Part shown: one piece after another, positions 35,848-44,932 of the stretch
Layout: each line of letters starts with the position of its first letter
Numbering within the stretch: position 1 is the first letter of the stretch
Made by a program: the position numbers and the translations under genes
The notes under the pieces: model-generated
The model's database searches: none
The model's input: only the letters and a program-made list of their open reading frames with translations
Told to the model about the DNA's origin: nothing
NCBI RefSeq assembly: GCF_034377145.1
Contig: NZ_CP139709.1
Coordinates: 124,001-188,000 of the forward strand
Direction of reading: 5' to 3'
DNA from: Sulfitobacter sp. OXR-159
GTDB lineage: Bacteria; Pseudomonadota; Alphaproteobacteria; Rhodobacterales; Rhodobacteraceae
Length of the DNA: 64,000 nucleotides

Positions 35848-36446
35848 TGGCGGGTCTTCTTGGTATCCCCAATCTCGATCAGGCCTGCGCCTTAGTCGTG
35901 CATCCCGTGCCCGATCATGCTGCGGCCCTATTGCGCCAACTCAAGGCGATCGGTCTGAGGGTTATCCATGCCTGGCCAGACCTTCCAGCTTGGGCCATTA
36001 CGGCGGATTTTGTCTTTTACGATACAGACATGGGCTATGACGCGCAGTTTCCTTGGGAGCCGGGCCAAGCCCCGATGCCAATGATCGCCCTCGTCGGGTC
36101 CGAAGCGCCCGGGCGGATTGAATGGGCCGCGCGCATGGGCGCAGATGCATTGCTGCTCAAACCGGTGGGATCAAGTGGTGCCTTCTCAGCGCTGCTGATG
36201 GCGCATCATTCGTTTGAACTGCGCCAAAGCCTGAACGCTGAGATCAAGCAACTGCGCCATCGCGTATCCGCGCGTCAAACCGTGGTGCAGGCCGTGGCAT
36301 TGCTGTCGGCGCATGGCAAATCCCAAGACGCCGCTTATGACCAGCTGCGCCAAATGGCGATGGCTTGGCGCATCAATGTTGAGGATGCCGCGCTGCGCAT
36401 TGTCGAAAATGCTAAAGACGAAGGAAATTTGCGTGACTGCAATTGA
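35847..36446 (+). CDS. AmiR-like ANTAR antiterminator
   Basis: A 199-residue regulator. The first 125 residues are a receiver-like domain without the phosphorylation signature (LVVHPVPDHAAALLRQLKAIG ... LVGSEAPGRIEWAARMGADALLLKPVG). A coiled coil follows (ELRQSLNAEIKQLRHRVSARQTV), and the ANTAR domain is at the end (ALLSAHGKSQDAAYDQLRQMAMAWRINVEDAALRIVENA). AmiR proteins release transcription stops in the leader RNA of amidase operons when AmiC binds an amide. The terminator and hairpins directly upstream of this operon are the natural target. Confidence 0.88.
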   Translation: MAGLLGIPNLDQACALVVHPVPDHAAALLRQLKAIGLRVIHAWPDLPAWAITADFVFYDTDMGYDAQFPWEPGQAPMPMIALVGSEAPGRIEWAARMGADALLLKPVGSSGAFSALLMAHHSFELRQSLNAEIKQLRHRVSARQTVVQAVALLSAHGKSQDAAYDQLRQMAMAWRINVEDAALRIVENAKDEGNLRDCN

Positions 36447-37323
36447 ACCTGCCACCCTGCGCAGTGCTGCACCCTCGGTATGGACCCGTCTGCGCCGCCG
36501 TAAACTGGCGCTCATTGGTCTTGCGTTAATTGCGCTGACCTTCTTTGGGGCGATCTTTGCGCCGTGGCTCACACCCTATGAGCCCAATGACCAGATGTTT
36601 GACGGGCTGACGCTACAGGGCGCGCCGATGCCACCGGGAGCGCAGTTTCCACTGGGGACGGACCTGTTGGGGCGCGATCTGTTGGCCCGCATCCTATACG
36701 GGGCGCGCACATCGCTGATTATCGGGCTGGTGGCGAATGGGGTGGCACTGGTGATCGGAACCCTGATCGGCATTACGGCGGGCTATTTCCGCGGCTTCAT
36801 TGGGAGTGCGCTGATGCGGCTTACGGACCTGATGATGGCCTTTCCGGCGCTGTTGCTGGCGATCTGCCTTGCGGCGATCTTCCAGCCGTCGTTGTGGATC
36901 GTGGCGTTGGTGATTGCCACGGTGAACTGGGTGCAGACCGCGCGGGTAATTTATACCGAGACGTCATCCTTGTCGCAGCGTGAGTTCATTGCCGCAGAAA
37001 AGACTTTGGGCGCGGGGCATCTGCGCATTTTGTTTCGCCATATTCTGCCGCATCTGGTGCCGATGATCATTGTCTGGGGCACGCTTGGCATCTCCACCAC
37101 TGTGCTGTTGGAGGCGACGCTTAGCTATCTCGGGGTCGGTGTGCAGCCGCCCACACCGAGCTGGGGCAACATTATTTTTGAGAACCAGACCTATTTCCAG
37201 GCCGCGCCTTGGCTCGTGTTCTTTCCAGGTTTGGCCATCGTGATTTTGGCGCTGGCTTTCAACCTTGTGGGTGATGCGCTCCGCGATGTGCTCGACCCGA
37301 CACAAAGAGGGCAGGACCAATGA
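36433..37323 (+). CDS. ABC transporter permease (DppC/OppC type)
   Basis: A 296-residue inner-membrane permease starting at GTG 36433 (VTAIEPATLRSAAPSVW), preceded by AAGGA, and overlapping the AmiR-like gene by 14 bases. The N-terminal membrane helix ALIGLALIALTFFGAIFAPW and the DppC signature FPLGTDLLGRDLLARILYGARTSL are followed by five more helices. The cytoplasmic EAA-type loop is EKTLGAGHLRILFRHILPHLVP. It pairs with the next permease to form the channel of a peptide/nickel-type importer, here probably for an amide compound. Confidence 0.92.
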   Translation: MTAIEPATLRSAAPSVWTRLRRRKLALIGLALIALTFFGAIFAPWLTPYEPNDQMFDGLTLQGAPMPPGAQFPLGTDLLGRDLLARILYGARTSLIIGLVANGVALVIGTLIGITAGYFRGFIGSALMRLTDLMMAFPALLLAICLAAIFQPSLWIVALVIATVNWVQTARVIYTETSSLSQREFIAAEKTLGAGHLRILFRHILPHLVPMIIVWGTLGISTTVLLEATLSYLGVGVQPPTPSWGNIIFENQTYFQAAPWLVFFPGLAIVILALAFNLVGDALRDVLDPTQRGQDQ

Positions 37324-38240
37324 TCAATTTCCTCGGCCGCCGTTTGCTGCAATCCGCCATGATCCTTCTGGGGGTGTCCTTCATCACCTTCGCGTTGCTC
37401 TATCTGCTGCCCTCCGATCCGGTGCGCCAGATCGCCGGACGGTCCGCGACCGCACAGACCGTCGCGAACATCCGTGAGCAATTGGGCCTCGATCAGCCCT
37501 TCATCGTGCAATACTGGCGCTACCTGATGGACCTTCTACAGTTCGACCTGGGCCGGTCTTACCTGCAGAAAACCGAGGTGAGCGCGCTGATTGCAGCGCG
37601 TCTGCCTGCAACGCTCTTGTTGATGGTCGGCGCGATTTCAGCGGAACTGGTGCTGGGGTTGGGCATGGGCATTATCGCGGCCCTGCGCCGAGGCACCACC
37701 ACCGATAACACGCTGATGATCGCGTCCTTTATTGGCGTGAGCGCGCCGCAGTTCGTCGTAGGGCTTTTGCTGCTTTATGTTTTTGCGGTCCAACTGGGTT
37801 GGTTCCCTATCGGCGGCTACGGCACCTTCGCGCATCTGGTGCTGCCCGCGCTGACCTTGGGTATCCTCGGCTCGGGTTGGTATAGCCGTATGATGCGGTC
37901 TTCGATGATCGACGTATTGCGCCAAGACTTCATCCGCACCGCCCATGCAAAAGGCCTGTCGCGGGCGCGGGTGCTGCTGCGCCACGCGCTGCCCAATGCG
38001 ATCCTGCCCGTCATTGCGATGATCGGCATCGATATCGGTATCTTTATGGGCGGTATCGTGATCGTTGAATCTGTCTTTGGTTGGCCCGGCATCGGTCAGC
38101 TTGCATGGCAAGCGATCCAGCGCGTCGACATTCCAATCATCATGGGCGTCACGCTGGTTTCGGCCTGCGCCATCGTGCTTGGCAATCTCGTGGCCGACAT
38201 TGCCACGCTGTTTGCCGACCCGCGGATCAAGGTCCGCTAA
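37320..38240 (+). CDS. ABC transporter permease (DppB/OppB type)
   Basis: A 306-residue permease that overlaps the preceding gene by 4 bases (ATGA). Signatures are MINFLGRRLLQSAMILLGVSFITFALLYLLPSDPVR, LGLDQPFIVQYWRYL and the EAA loop HAKGLSRARVLLRHALPNAILPV. Six membrane helices are visible. It is the second half of the importer channel. Confidence 0.93.
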   Translation: MINFLGRRLLQSAMILLGVSFITFALLYLLPSDPVRQIAGRSATAQTVANIREQLGLDQPFIVQYWRYLMDLLQFDLGRSYLQKTEVSALIAARLPATLLLMVGAISAELVLGLGMGIIAALRRGTTTDNTLMIASFIGVSAPQFVVGLLLLYVFAVQLGWFPIGGYGTFAHLVLPALTLGILGSGWYSRMMRSSMIDVLRQDFIRTAHAKGLSRARVLLRHALPNAILPVIAMIGIDIGIFMGGIVIVESVFGWPGIGQLAWQAIQRVDIPIIMGVTLVSACAIVLGNLVADIATLFADPRIKVR

Positions 38241-38279
38241 ACCTTAAATCAAAAAACGATCCAACAAGGAGAGACGAAA

Positions 38280-39920
38280 ATGAAGAAGTTCCTGACCTCT
38301 ACGGCGCTGGTCGCAGCGCTTGCCTTGCCGGGCACGGTGTTTGCCGACGGCCATTCCGACATGGACCCCAACGCCAAAGCCGGCGGCAATATCACGATCA
38401 CCTACAAAGATGATGTGGCCACACTGGACCCGGCCATTGGCTATGACTGGCAGAACTGGTCGATGATTAAATCGCTCTATGACGGATTGATGGACTATGC
38501 CCCCGGCACCACCGACCTGCGCCCCGGTCTGGCGGAGAGCTATGAGATTTCCGAGGACGGTAAGGTCTTTACCTTCAAACTGCGCGAGGGCGTGAAATTC
38601 CACAACGGCCGCGAGATGACCGCTGAGGACGTCAAATATTCGCTCGACCGGGTCACCAACCCCAAAACGCAAAGCCCGGGCGCAGGTTTCTTTGCCTCCA
38701 TCGCGGGCTTTGATGCGATCTCTAACGGTGAGACCGAGACCCTTGAGGGCGTCAAAGTCATCGACCCGCTGACTGTGGAGATTACTCTGTCGCGCCCCGA
38801 TGCAACCTTCCTGCATGTCATGGGCCTAAACTTTGCCGCGGTGGTGGCGAAAGAAGCGGTTGAAGAAGCGGGCGCCGATTTCGGCAAGACCGCGATGGGC
38901 ACCGGTGCGTTTAAGCTGGGGGAGTGGACCATCGGCCAACGCCTCGTATTTGAAAAGAACGAAGACTACTGGCGCGAAGGGCTGCCCTATCTCGACCGCG
39001 TGACCTTTGAAGTGGGCCAAGAGCCAATCGTGGCACTTCTGCGCCTTCAGAACGGCGAAGTGGACGTGCCCGGCGATGGCATCCCGCCGGCCAAATTCCA
39101 AGAGGTCATGAATGATCCTGAGCAGGCGGCCCGTGTGGTTGAAGGAGGCCAGTTGCATACCGGCTATATCACCCTCAACACTAAGATGCCGCCCTTCGAC
39201 AACGCGGATGTGCGTCGCGCGGTGAACATGGCGATCAACAAAGAGCGGATCACGCAAGTGATTAACGGTCGCGCCGTGCCTGCGACCCAACCGCTGCCCC
39301 CCTCCATGCCCGGCTATACAGAAGGTTATGAAGGCTACGCCTATGACCCGGAAAAAGCCAAAGAGATGTTGGCTGAGGCGGGCTTCGCCGATGGGTTCGA
39401 GACAGAGCTCTACGTGATGAACACGGACCCCAATCCGCGTATCGCACAGGCGATCCAGCAGGACTTGAGCAAGATCGGTATCGACGCGTCGATCCAATCG
39501 CTGGCGCAGGCCAGCGTCATTGCTGCGGGCGGTGAAGAAGACCAAGCGCCGATGATCTGGTCGGGCGGAATGGCGTGGATTGCCGACTTCCCCGATGCAT
39601 CGAACTTCTATGGCCCAATTTTGGGCTGTGCTGGTGCAGTTCAGGGCGGTTGGAACTGGTCGTGGTACTGCAACGAAGAGGTCGATGCGATGGCCACCGA
39701 GGCCGATAGCATGACCGATCCCGATGCTGCGGAGGCGCGGTTGGAAAAATGGTCGGACGTCTACATGAAGATCATGGAAGACGCGCCTTGGGTGCCGGTG
39801 TTCAACGAACAGCGCTACACCATGAAGTCCGAGCGGATGGGCGGCGCCGATGCGCTCTACGTCGATCCCGTCTCGATCCCCGTTAACTATGACTATGTGT
39901 ATGTAAACGATGTGCAATAA
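38280..39920 (+). CDS. Peptide/amide-type ABC transporter substrate-binding protein
   Basis: A 546-residue periplasmic SBP_bac_5 family protein. The signal peptide is MKKFLTSTALVAALALPGTVFA. The family signature is SYEISEDGKVFTFKLREGVKFHNGREMTAEDVKYSLDRV; DVRRAVNMAINKERITQVI follows in the middle. It captures the substrate for the two permeases. Ligands of this family vary widely; the amidase downstream suggests a small amide or an amidated peptide-like compound. GGAGA lies shortly before the ATG. Confidence 0.93.
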   Translation: MKKFLTSTALVAALALPGTVFADGHSDMDPNAKAGGNITITYKDDVATLDPAIGYDWQNWSMIKSLYDGLMDYAPGTTDLRPGLAESYEISEDGKVFTFKLREGVKFHNGREMTAEDVKYSLDRVTNPKTQSPGAGFFASIAGFDAISNGETETLEGVKVIDPLTVEITLSRPDATFLHVMGLNFAAVVAKEAVEEAGADFGKTAMGTGAFKLGEWTIGQRLVFEKNEDYWREGLPYLDRVTFEVGQEPIVALLRLQNGEVDVPGDGIPPAKFQEVMNDPEQAARVVEGGQLHTGYITLNTKMPPFDNADVRRAVNMAINKERITQVINGRAVPATQPLPPSMPGYTEGYEGYAYDPEKAKEMLAEAGFADGFETELYVMNTDPNPRIAQAIQQDLSKIGIDASIQSLAQASVIAAGGEEDQAPMIWSGGMAWIADFPDASNFYGPILGCAGAVQGGWNWSWYCNEEVDAMATEADSMTDPDAAEARLEKWSDVYMKIMEDAPWVPVFNEQRYTMKSERMGGADALYVDPVSIPVNYDYVYVNDVQ

Positions 39921-40857
39921 ATGTCCTGACTATACGATCCACGGACGCCATCACCATTTTGGCTGGGACAACGCGCTTGTCCCAGCCGAGACGGTGACCC
40001 CTGGGTCCACGCTCGAATTCCACTGCCATGACAGCTCTGCCGGTCAGTTGACCAAAGACAGCACCGTTAAGGACGTGGAGACGCTGGATTTTGGCAAGAT
40101 CAACCCGGTTTCGGGCCCGATCTATGTCGAAGGCGCGGAGCCGGGCGATGCGCTCAAGATTACCATCGAGGGGTTCACCCCCTCGGGGTTTGGCTGGACC
40201 GCCAATATCCCGGGCTTTGGGCTCTTGGCTGATCAATTCACTGACCCCGCGCTGACGATCTGGGACTATGACCCCGATACGCTGGCGCCGGCGCTTTTTG
40301 GCAAACATGGCCGCGTACCGCTTAAACCCTTTGCGGGCACCATTGGCTGTGCGCTGGCCGAAGACGGTTTGCATTCCATCGTGCCGCCGCGGCGTGTGGG
40401 CGGTAATCTCGACATTCGCGATCTGGCAGCAGGCACCACGCTCTATCTACCGGTTGAGGTGGCGGGCGCATTGTTCTCCATCGGCGATACCCATGCGGCA
40501 CAGGGCGACGGCGAGGTCTGCGGCACCGCCATTGAGAGCCCAATGAACGCCACGGTGACGCTTGATCTGGTCAAAGATGCACAACTTAAGATGCCACGGT
40601 TCACAACACCGGGGCCGGTGACCAACCACCTTGACGCCAAAGGCTATGAGGTCACCACCGGGATCGGGCCGGATCTGATGACGGGCGCACGGGATGCAGT
40701 GAGCCAAATGGTCGACCTGCTCTGCGCCACGCAGGGTTTGGCGCCGGAGGATGCCTATATGCTGGTTTCCACCTGTGGCGATCTGCGCATCTCGGAAATC
40801 GTGGACATGCCAAACTGGATCGTGTCCTTCTATTTCCCACGCTGTGTCTTCGAATGA
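39910..40857 (+). CDS. fmdA: Acetamidase/formamidase
   Basis: A 315-residue FmdA/AmdA family hydrolase that releases ammonia from formamide, acetamide or related short amides in the cytoplasm. It begins MCNKCPDYTIHGRHHHFGWDNALVPAETVTPG and continues HCHDSSAGQLT. The middle carries PFAGTIGCALAEDGLHSIVPPRRVGGNLDIRDL, then TLYLPVEVAGALFSIGDTHAAQGDGEVCGTAIE, the signature of the family. It overlaps the binding-protein gene by 11 bases and the ATPase gene by 4, so it is firmly part of the operon. Confidence 0.93.
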   Translation: MCNKCPDYTIHGRHHHFGWDNALVPAETVTPGSTLEFHCHDSSAGQLTKDSTVKDVETLDFGKINPVSGPIYVEGAEPGDALKITIEGFTPSGFGWTANIPGFGLLADQFTDPALTIWDYDPDTLAPALFGKHGRVPLKPFAGTIGCALAEDGLHSIVPPRRVGGNLDIRDLAAGTTLYLPVEVAGALFSIGDTHAAQGDGEVCGTAIESPMNATVTLDLVKDAQLKMPRFTTPGPVTNHLDAKGYEVTTGIGPDLMTGARDAVSQMVDLLCATQGLAPEDAYMLVSTCGDLRISEIVDMPNWIVSFYFPRCVFE

Positions 40858-42629
40858 TGGCGGCGATGCAAACCTCCCCCGCGGCGCACCCCGCGGGGGC
40901 CCGACCGGTCCTCACGGTGGACGGCCTGTCGATCTCGGTCCGGACCGAGCAGGGCATGCTGCCACTTGTGCAAGACCTGTCCTTCACCTTGCATAAGGGC
41001 AGGACCTTGGCGATTGCGGGTGAAAGCGGGTCGGGCAAATCGCTGACCTCCCTTGCGATCATGGGTCTGCTGCCGCCGCCCGCGGTGCGGGTCACGGGCG
41101 GTGCGATCAATTTCGATGGGCAAGACCTGACCAAGCTCGCTGAAGGCAAGCTAAAACAGCTGCGCGGCAATCGCATCGCGATGATCTTCCAAGAGCCAAT
41201 GACCGCACTCAATCCGGTCATGCGTATCGGTGCGCAACTGATTGAGGCGATCCGCGCGCATGAAGACGTATCGAAGGCCGAGGCCCGTAAACGCGCACTT
41301 GAAGCCGTGCGCGCCGTGCGTCTGACCGAGCCAGAGCGCCGCTTGCAGCAATATCCTCATGAGCTTTCGGGCGGCATGCGCCAACGGGTGGTGATCGCCA
41401 TGGCCATCGCCCTGCGTCCTGATATTCTGATTGCAGATGAGCCGACGACCGCGCTCGATGTGACGGTCCAGCGCGAGGTGCTCGACCTTCTGCGTGATTT
41501 GGCGCGCGATATGAACACAGCACTAATCCTGATTACCCACGACATGGGTGTGGTGGCCGAGATGGCCGATGACGTTCTGGTGATGCAGCGCGGTCGGATG
41601 GTGGAGCACGCGCCCGTGCGCAAGCTCTTCTCAAACCCCGATCAGCCCTATACTCGCCAGTTGCTGGCAGCTGTTCCGCGCATGGGGCAGGGGCATGGGG
41701 CACATCCCGATAAGGATGCTGAGCCCTTGGTTAGCTTGCGCGAAGCGCGGGTGGCCTATGATCTGCACGGTGGGCTATTGGGCCGCGTGGTGCAGAGGGT
41801 GCATGCGGTTGAATCTGTGTCCTTTGATATTTACCCCGGCGAAACATTTGCCCTTGTGGGCGAAAGTGGCTGTGGCAAATCAACCATCGCAAGGGCCCTG
41901 GCCGGTCTGGTGCCGCATAGTGGCGAGATCCGGTTCCAAGGCAAACCACTGGGCAATGATGCCGCGACGCGCAAACAGATCAGCCGCGAGCTGCAGATGG
42001 TATTCCAAGACCCGATGGCCGCTTTGAATGGGCGCATGACCGCGGGTGATTTGGTGCGCGAGCCACTGGTGATCCACGGCGTGGGCACAGCAGCGAGCCG
42101 TCGCGAGAAGGCTGCCGCGCTATTTGAACGTGTGGGCCTGGGCGAGGACGCGCTTGATCGCTATCCGCATGAGTTCTCGGGAGGACAGCGTCAGCGTATC
42201 TGTATCGCGCGCGCGCTCGCACTGGATCCGAAACTCATTATCGCAGACGAAAGCGTCTCGGCACTTGATGTATCGGTTCAAGCTACAGTGCTAGACCTGC
42301 TGGCCGAGTTGAAACGCGAGATGCGCATGTCCTATCTCTTCATCAGCCATGACATGGCCGTGGTCGAGAATATCGCGGACCGGGTCGCGGTGATGTATTT
42401 GGGCCAGATCGTAGAGATGGGGACAGGTGCGCAGGTCTTCGGTGATCCGCGCCACCCCTATACGCAACGATTGATCGAAGCCGTGCCTCATGCTGATCCT
42501 GACCGCGTGCTGCCCGCGCGGGTGCTCGCCGCAAGCGATCCGCCGAGCCCGGTTCGCGCCGTTGGGGACCCGCCTGATATTGTGACGTTAGATAATGTGG
42601 GCGAAGGCCACTTGGTGGCACGTTCGTAG
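40854..42629 (+). CDS. Fused DppD-DppF-type ABC ATPase
   Basis: A 591-residue protein joining two ATPase domains. Domain 1 has Walker A GESGSGKSLTS, signature LSGGMRQRV and Walker B ILIADEPTTALD. Domain 2 has GESGCGKSTIA, FSGGQRQRI and LIIADESVSALD. Each domain ends with the peptide-importer extension (SNPDQPYTRQLLAAVP and GDPRHPYTQRLIEAVP). Such fusions replace separate DppD and DppF subunits. It overlaps the amidase gene by 4 bases (ATGA) and closes the operon. Confidence 0.94.
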   Translation: MMAAMQTSPAAHPAGARPVLTVDGLSISVRTEQGMLPLVQDLSFTLHKGRTLAIAGESGSGKSLTSLAIMGLLPPPAVRVTGGAINFDGQDLTKLAEGKLKQLRGNRIAMIFQEPMTALNPVMRIGAQLIEAIRAHEDVSKAEARKRALEAVRAVRLTEPERRLQQYPHELSGGMRQRVVIAMAIALRPDILIADEPTTALDVTVQREVLDLLRDLARDMNTALILITHDMGVVAEMADDVLVMQRGRMVEHAPVRKLFSNPDQPYTRQLLAAVPRMGQGHGAHPDKDAEPLVSLREARVAYDLHGGLLGRVVQRVHAVESVSFDIYPGETFALVGESGCGKSTIARALAGLVPHSGEIRFQGKPLGNDAATRKQISRELQMVFQDPMAALNGRMTAGDLVREPLVIHGVGTAASRREKAAALFERVGLGEDALDRYPHEFSGGQRQRICIARALALDPKLIIADESVSALDVSVQATVLDLLAELKREMRMSYLFISHDMAVVENIADRVAVMYLGQIVEMGTGAQVFGDPRHPYTQRLIEAVPHADPDRVLPARVLAASDPPSPVRAVGDPPDIVTLDNVGEGHLVARS

Positions 42630-42767
42630 TTGAGGTAGACCGATACCGGGAAGTGTTGAGAAATATGTTTGGCGCATTTTCCGCAAATTTTCTCGTGCTG
42701 GAGAAGTCCAAATTGCACAACTGCCTCTACCACTCTAAAGTTGTCTAGAAATATCAGAGAGCTTTTT

Positions 42768-43163
42768 ATGTCAAAATCACTTATCGCAGTGCCCGCACTG
42801 GCGCTTTCCATGCTTTCGGCCTGCGGTGGCAACATGCAGGGTGTGGTTCGGGGTACAGGCGAACCGGTAGCGTTTACATACGAACAAGGCATGTCTAGTG
42901 ACAGGCTAACAGCAAGGATCGATCAGGAAGCATTCGCAGGCAAGGCTGTCATGCGCGGAGGCTCTACGACGATTGGTAATGTTGGTGTGTCTACGTTGGT
43001 GACGTCTAGCTATACTGGAGACTTTGTTGCTACGTTGATTGGCAGCCGAGGATCAACTCTATCTTGTCAGCTGCAATATGCTGACTCCAGTGGTTTCACT
43101 GGGGCCGGTGGGGTAGGGGTGTGTCAACATAGCGATGGACGCCTTATTGATATTATTTGGTAA
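42768..43163 (+). CDS. Small lipoprotein of unknown function
   Basis: A 131-residue protein starting MSKSLIAVPALALSMLSAC, a lipoprotein signal with lipobox LSAC. The mature part is beta-rich and contains GKAVMRGGSTTIGNVGVSTLVTSSYTGDFVATLIGSRGSTLSCQLQYADSSGFTGAGGVGVCQHSDGRLIDIIW-type sequence with two cysteines (in LSCQL and GVCQH), possibly disulfide-bonded. It resembles small outer-membrane-anchored roseobacter lipoproteins, but no family was firmly recognised. The start at 42768 is chosen because only it gives the signal. It follows the amide operon by 138 bases and may be separate. Confidence 0.75.
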   Translation: MSKSLIAVPALALSMLSACGGNMQGVVRGTGEPVAFTYEQGMSSDRLTARIDQEAFAGKAVMRGGSTTIGNVGVSTLVTSSYTGDFVATLIGSRGSTLSCQLQYADSSGFTGAGGVGVCQHSDGRLIDIIW

Positions 43164-43463
43164 TTCCAGGTGCCTTCGTTCTGATAAAAGGGTAAAGGGT
43201 TTCATTCGCCGCTGGAGCAATGTTCATTGGCTTTACTCGCTAAACACTATTGGCGATAAGCTTATGCGCGGGTGACTTCCGATATGAGGCGAGACTTCAC
43301 CGCGCTAAACCGGTCAACATGTATGTGCTGCAGGCTTTAGGTGATCTGAGGGCCATGGATCACTAGTCACGCTGGTTTTTGTGCCACGGTGGCCTTGGCG
43401 TCTTTTAAAGGGGCTGTTTGGGGGGCCGAGACATGTGCTTGATATAGCAAAAAAGCAGGTTCT
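43164..43463. other. Intergenic region before the IS630 element
   Basis: About 300 bases with no supported gene, terminator or repeat. Confidence 0.35.
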
Positions 43464-43478
43464 TAAAGCATTTCTAAT

Positions 43479-44054
43479 TTAACCTGAGGCATAGCCGGCA
43501 GCCTGAAAGTAGTTTGAACACTCCTGCGGGGAGTACATTGCGCAGATATCACCAAGGGCTTCGAACACCGAGGTGAATGATCGCGCACTGATGCGTCTGA
43601 GGTGAGACTTCAATTTGGAGAAAGCCAACTCAATTGGGTTCAGGTCTGGCGAATATGGCGGCAGATAGAGGAACCAGCATCCATGGGCCTTGAGCGCCGC
43701 CGCGGCTTCTTTGTTGCGATGCGTCGCGAGGTTGTCGAGAACGACTGCCGTGCCTGGCGCGATCTCAGGGATCAGGACCTTTTGGACATAGGCCGCGAAG
43801 GCAGGGCCATCCATCGCGCCTTTGATCACCCAAGGTGCGATCAGGGCCTCATGTGTCAGCCCCGCAATCAGGGTTTGGGTTCCCCAACTGCCGAAGGGCG
43901 CATCCATCTTCAGGCGCTCGCCACGCGGGGCCCATCCGCGCAGCCGGGTGAGGTTCGTTTTGACCGCTGTTTCGTCAAGAAAGACAACGCGTTCCGGCAT
44001 CCGCGCAATGGCTGGCAAACGGTGTGTGAACCAGTCCTCACGTCGTCGCCTCAC
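43479..44054 (-). CDS. IS630 transposase, catalytic frame
   Basis: The DDE domain: VVFLDETAVKTNLTRLRGWAP with the first Asp, TAVVLDNLATHRNKEAAA with the second, and LYLPPYSPDLNPIELAFSKLK with the final Glu. All three catalytic residues are present, so the element may be functional if the frames are joined by frameshifting. Confidence 0.92.
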   Translation of the reverse strand: MRRRREDWFTHRLPAIARMPERVVFLDETAVKTNLTRLRGWAPRGERLKMDAPFGSWGTQTLIAGLTHEALIAPWVIKGAMDGPAFAAYVQKVLIPEIAPGTAVVLDNLATHRNKEAAAALKAHGCWFLYLPPYSPDLNPIELAFSKLKSHLRRISARSFTSVFEALGDICAMYSPQECSNYFQAAGYASG

Positions 44055-44437
44055 CTTGGCACGGTGACGTTCGGTAGCGACCAGTGACTTTTTTTGTGCG
44101 TGAACCCGAGGCGCTTTAGCAGATGCCCGATAGCAGAGTGCTGGACCTGCAGTCCGGTTGCATCAGCAAGCGCATCACGCAACTCAAACAATGTGATATC
44201 AGGGTCTTGAGCAATCAACTCTTCGAAAAAACCAACATGGGGTGCCAATTTCCCTGACCCTTTTGGACGACCCTGTACGGCAGGATCAGCCCGGCCCGTC
44301 GTTTGGATCTGATGCCGCCACCGTGCGCCCGTTGCCGGCGACAGCTTCAAGCGCGCTGCCGCCGCTCGCCCGCTTAACCCTTCCTCAATATATCTTTGAA
44401 ACCGTGCCCGTAGCGCTGATGGCAAAGGTGCTGACAT
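44051..44437 (-). CDS. IS630 transposase, N-terminal frame
   Basis: The DNA-binding part: RFQRYIEEGLSGRAAAARLKLSPATGARW, QGRPKGSGKLAP, and a second helix-turn-helix TLFELRDALADATGLQVQHSAIGHLLKRLGFTHKKSHWS. The frame overlaps the catalytic frame by 4 bases, so a full transposase would need ribosomal frameshifting, which is known in this family. Confidence 0.88.
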   Translation of the reverse strand: MSAPLPSALRARFQRYIEEGLSGRAAAARLKLSPATGARWRHQIQTTGRADPAVQGRPKGSGKLAPHVGFFEELIAQDPDITLFELRDALADATGLQVQHSAIGHLLKRLGFTHKKSHWSLPNVTVPR

Positions 44438-44523
44438 AGTTCATCCTCCCAAACAGGATGAATCACAATCAGACCAGTTTGGGAATCCCCAGCGATTCAG
44501 GTTTTGTTAGAAACGCTTTAGTT

Positions 44524-44924
44524 CTAAGAGGGGACTGAGCCTTTCAGCATCTCAGCATTTCTGCGCCGCAGTTGGCGAATTTTCCAATTGGCAAAGCCTT
44601 CGGGCAGGCTCGCGATCGCTTGTTCTACCAAACGGTAATGTCCCTTGGCGCTCGCGCGTTCCATCAAACGAAACACATAGAGGGGCGTTTCCATCCTCAC
44701 CCGCATGAGATCATGGAAGCGTTTACGAGACATCGTTCCAGTTAGGGCTTCTTTGGCCAGGGGTCCCAAAATCCCCAATCGCCGTAAGGTCGGAGGAACC
44801 TTATGGGTCAAACCCGGCCAGGTCAGTTGCGTAACTTGCGGCCCCGCGAGGCGCTGTGCATGCATGAAATCCTCCGGTATGGTGGGGTCATAAATCAGGT
44901 AAGCCTTGCCTGCGGCTTTCAGCC
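44524..44924 (-). pseudogene. Alpha/beta-hydrolase-like gene, 3' part (split by IS256)
   Basis: C-terminal portion of a gene whose 5' part lies at 46251-46791. It reads LKAAGKAYLIYDPTIPEDF, then TWPGLTHKVPPTLRRLGILGPLAKEALTGT, and ends at a stop at 44524. Joining 541 bases of the 5' part to these 401 bases, with one copy of the 8-bp target duplication removed, gives exactly 314 codons in frame. The IS630 element lies 3 bases beyond the stop. See the 5' part for function. Confidence 0.85.
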
Positions 44925-44932
44925 CTTGTGCT
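44925..44932. repeat. Target-site duplication of IS256, left copy
   Basis: CTTGTGCT, identical to the right copy at 46251-46258. Confidence 0.9.

Larger units (their letters stand above)
43464..44520 (-). mobile_element. IS630-family insertion sequence
   Basis: Terminal inverted repeats are visible: AAGCATTTCTAATTTAACCT from 43466 against the complement of the right end, AAGCGTTTCTAACAAAACCT ending at 44518. TA lies directly outside at 43464-43465 and 44519-44520, matching the TA target duplication of this family. The element is about 1.05 kb and carries the transposase as two overlapping frames. Confidence 0.88.

Noticed and set aside
38826..39917. 363-codon reverse frame
   Set aside because: Antisense shadow of the peptide-type binding protein; His/Arg-rich with no family features.
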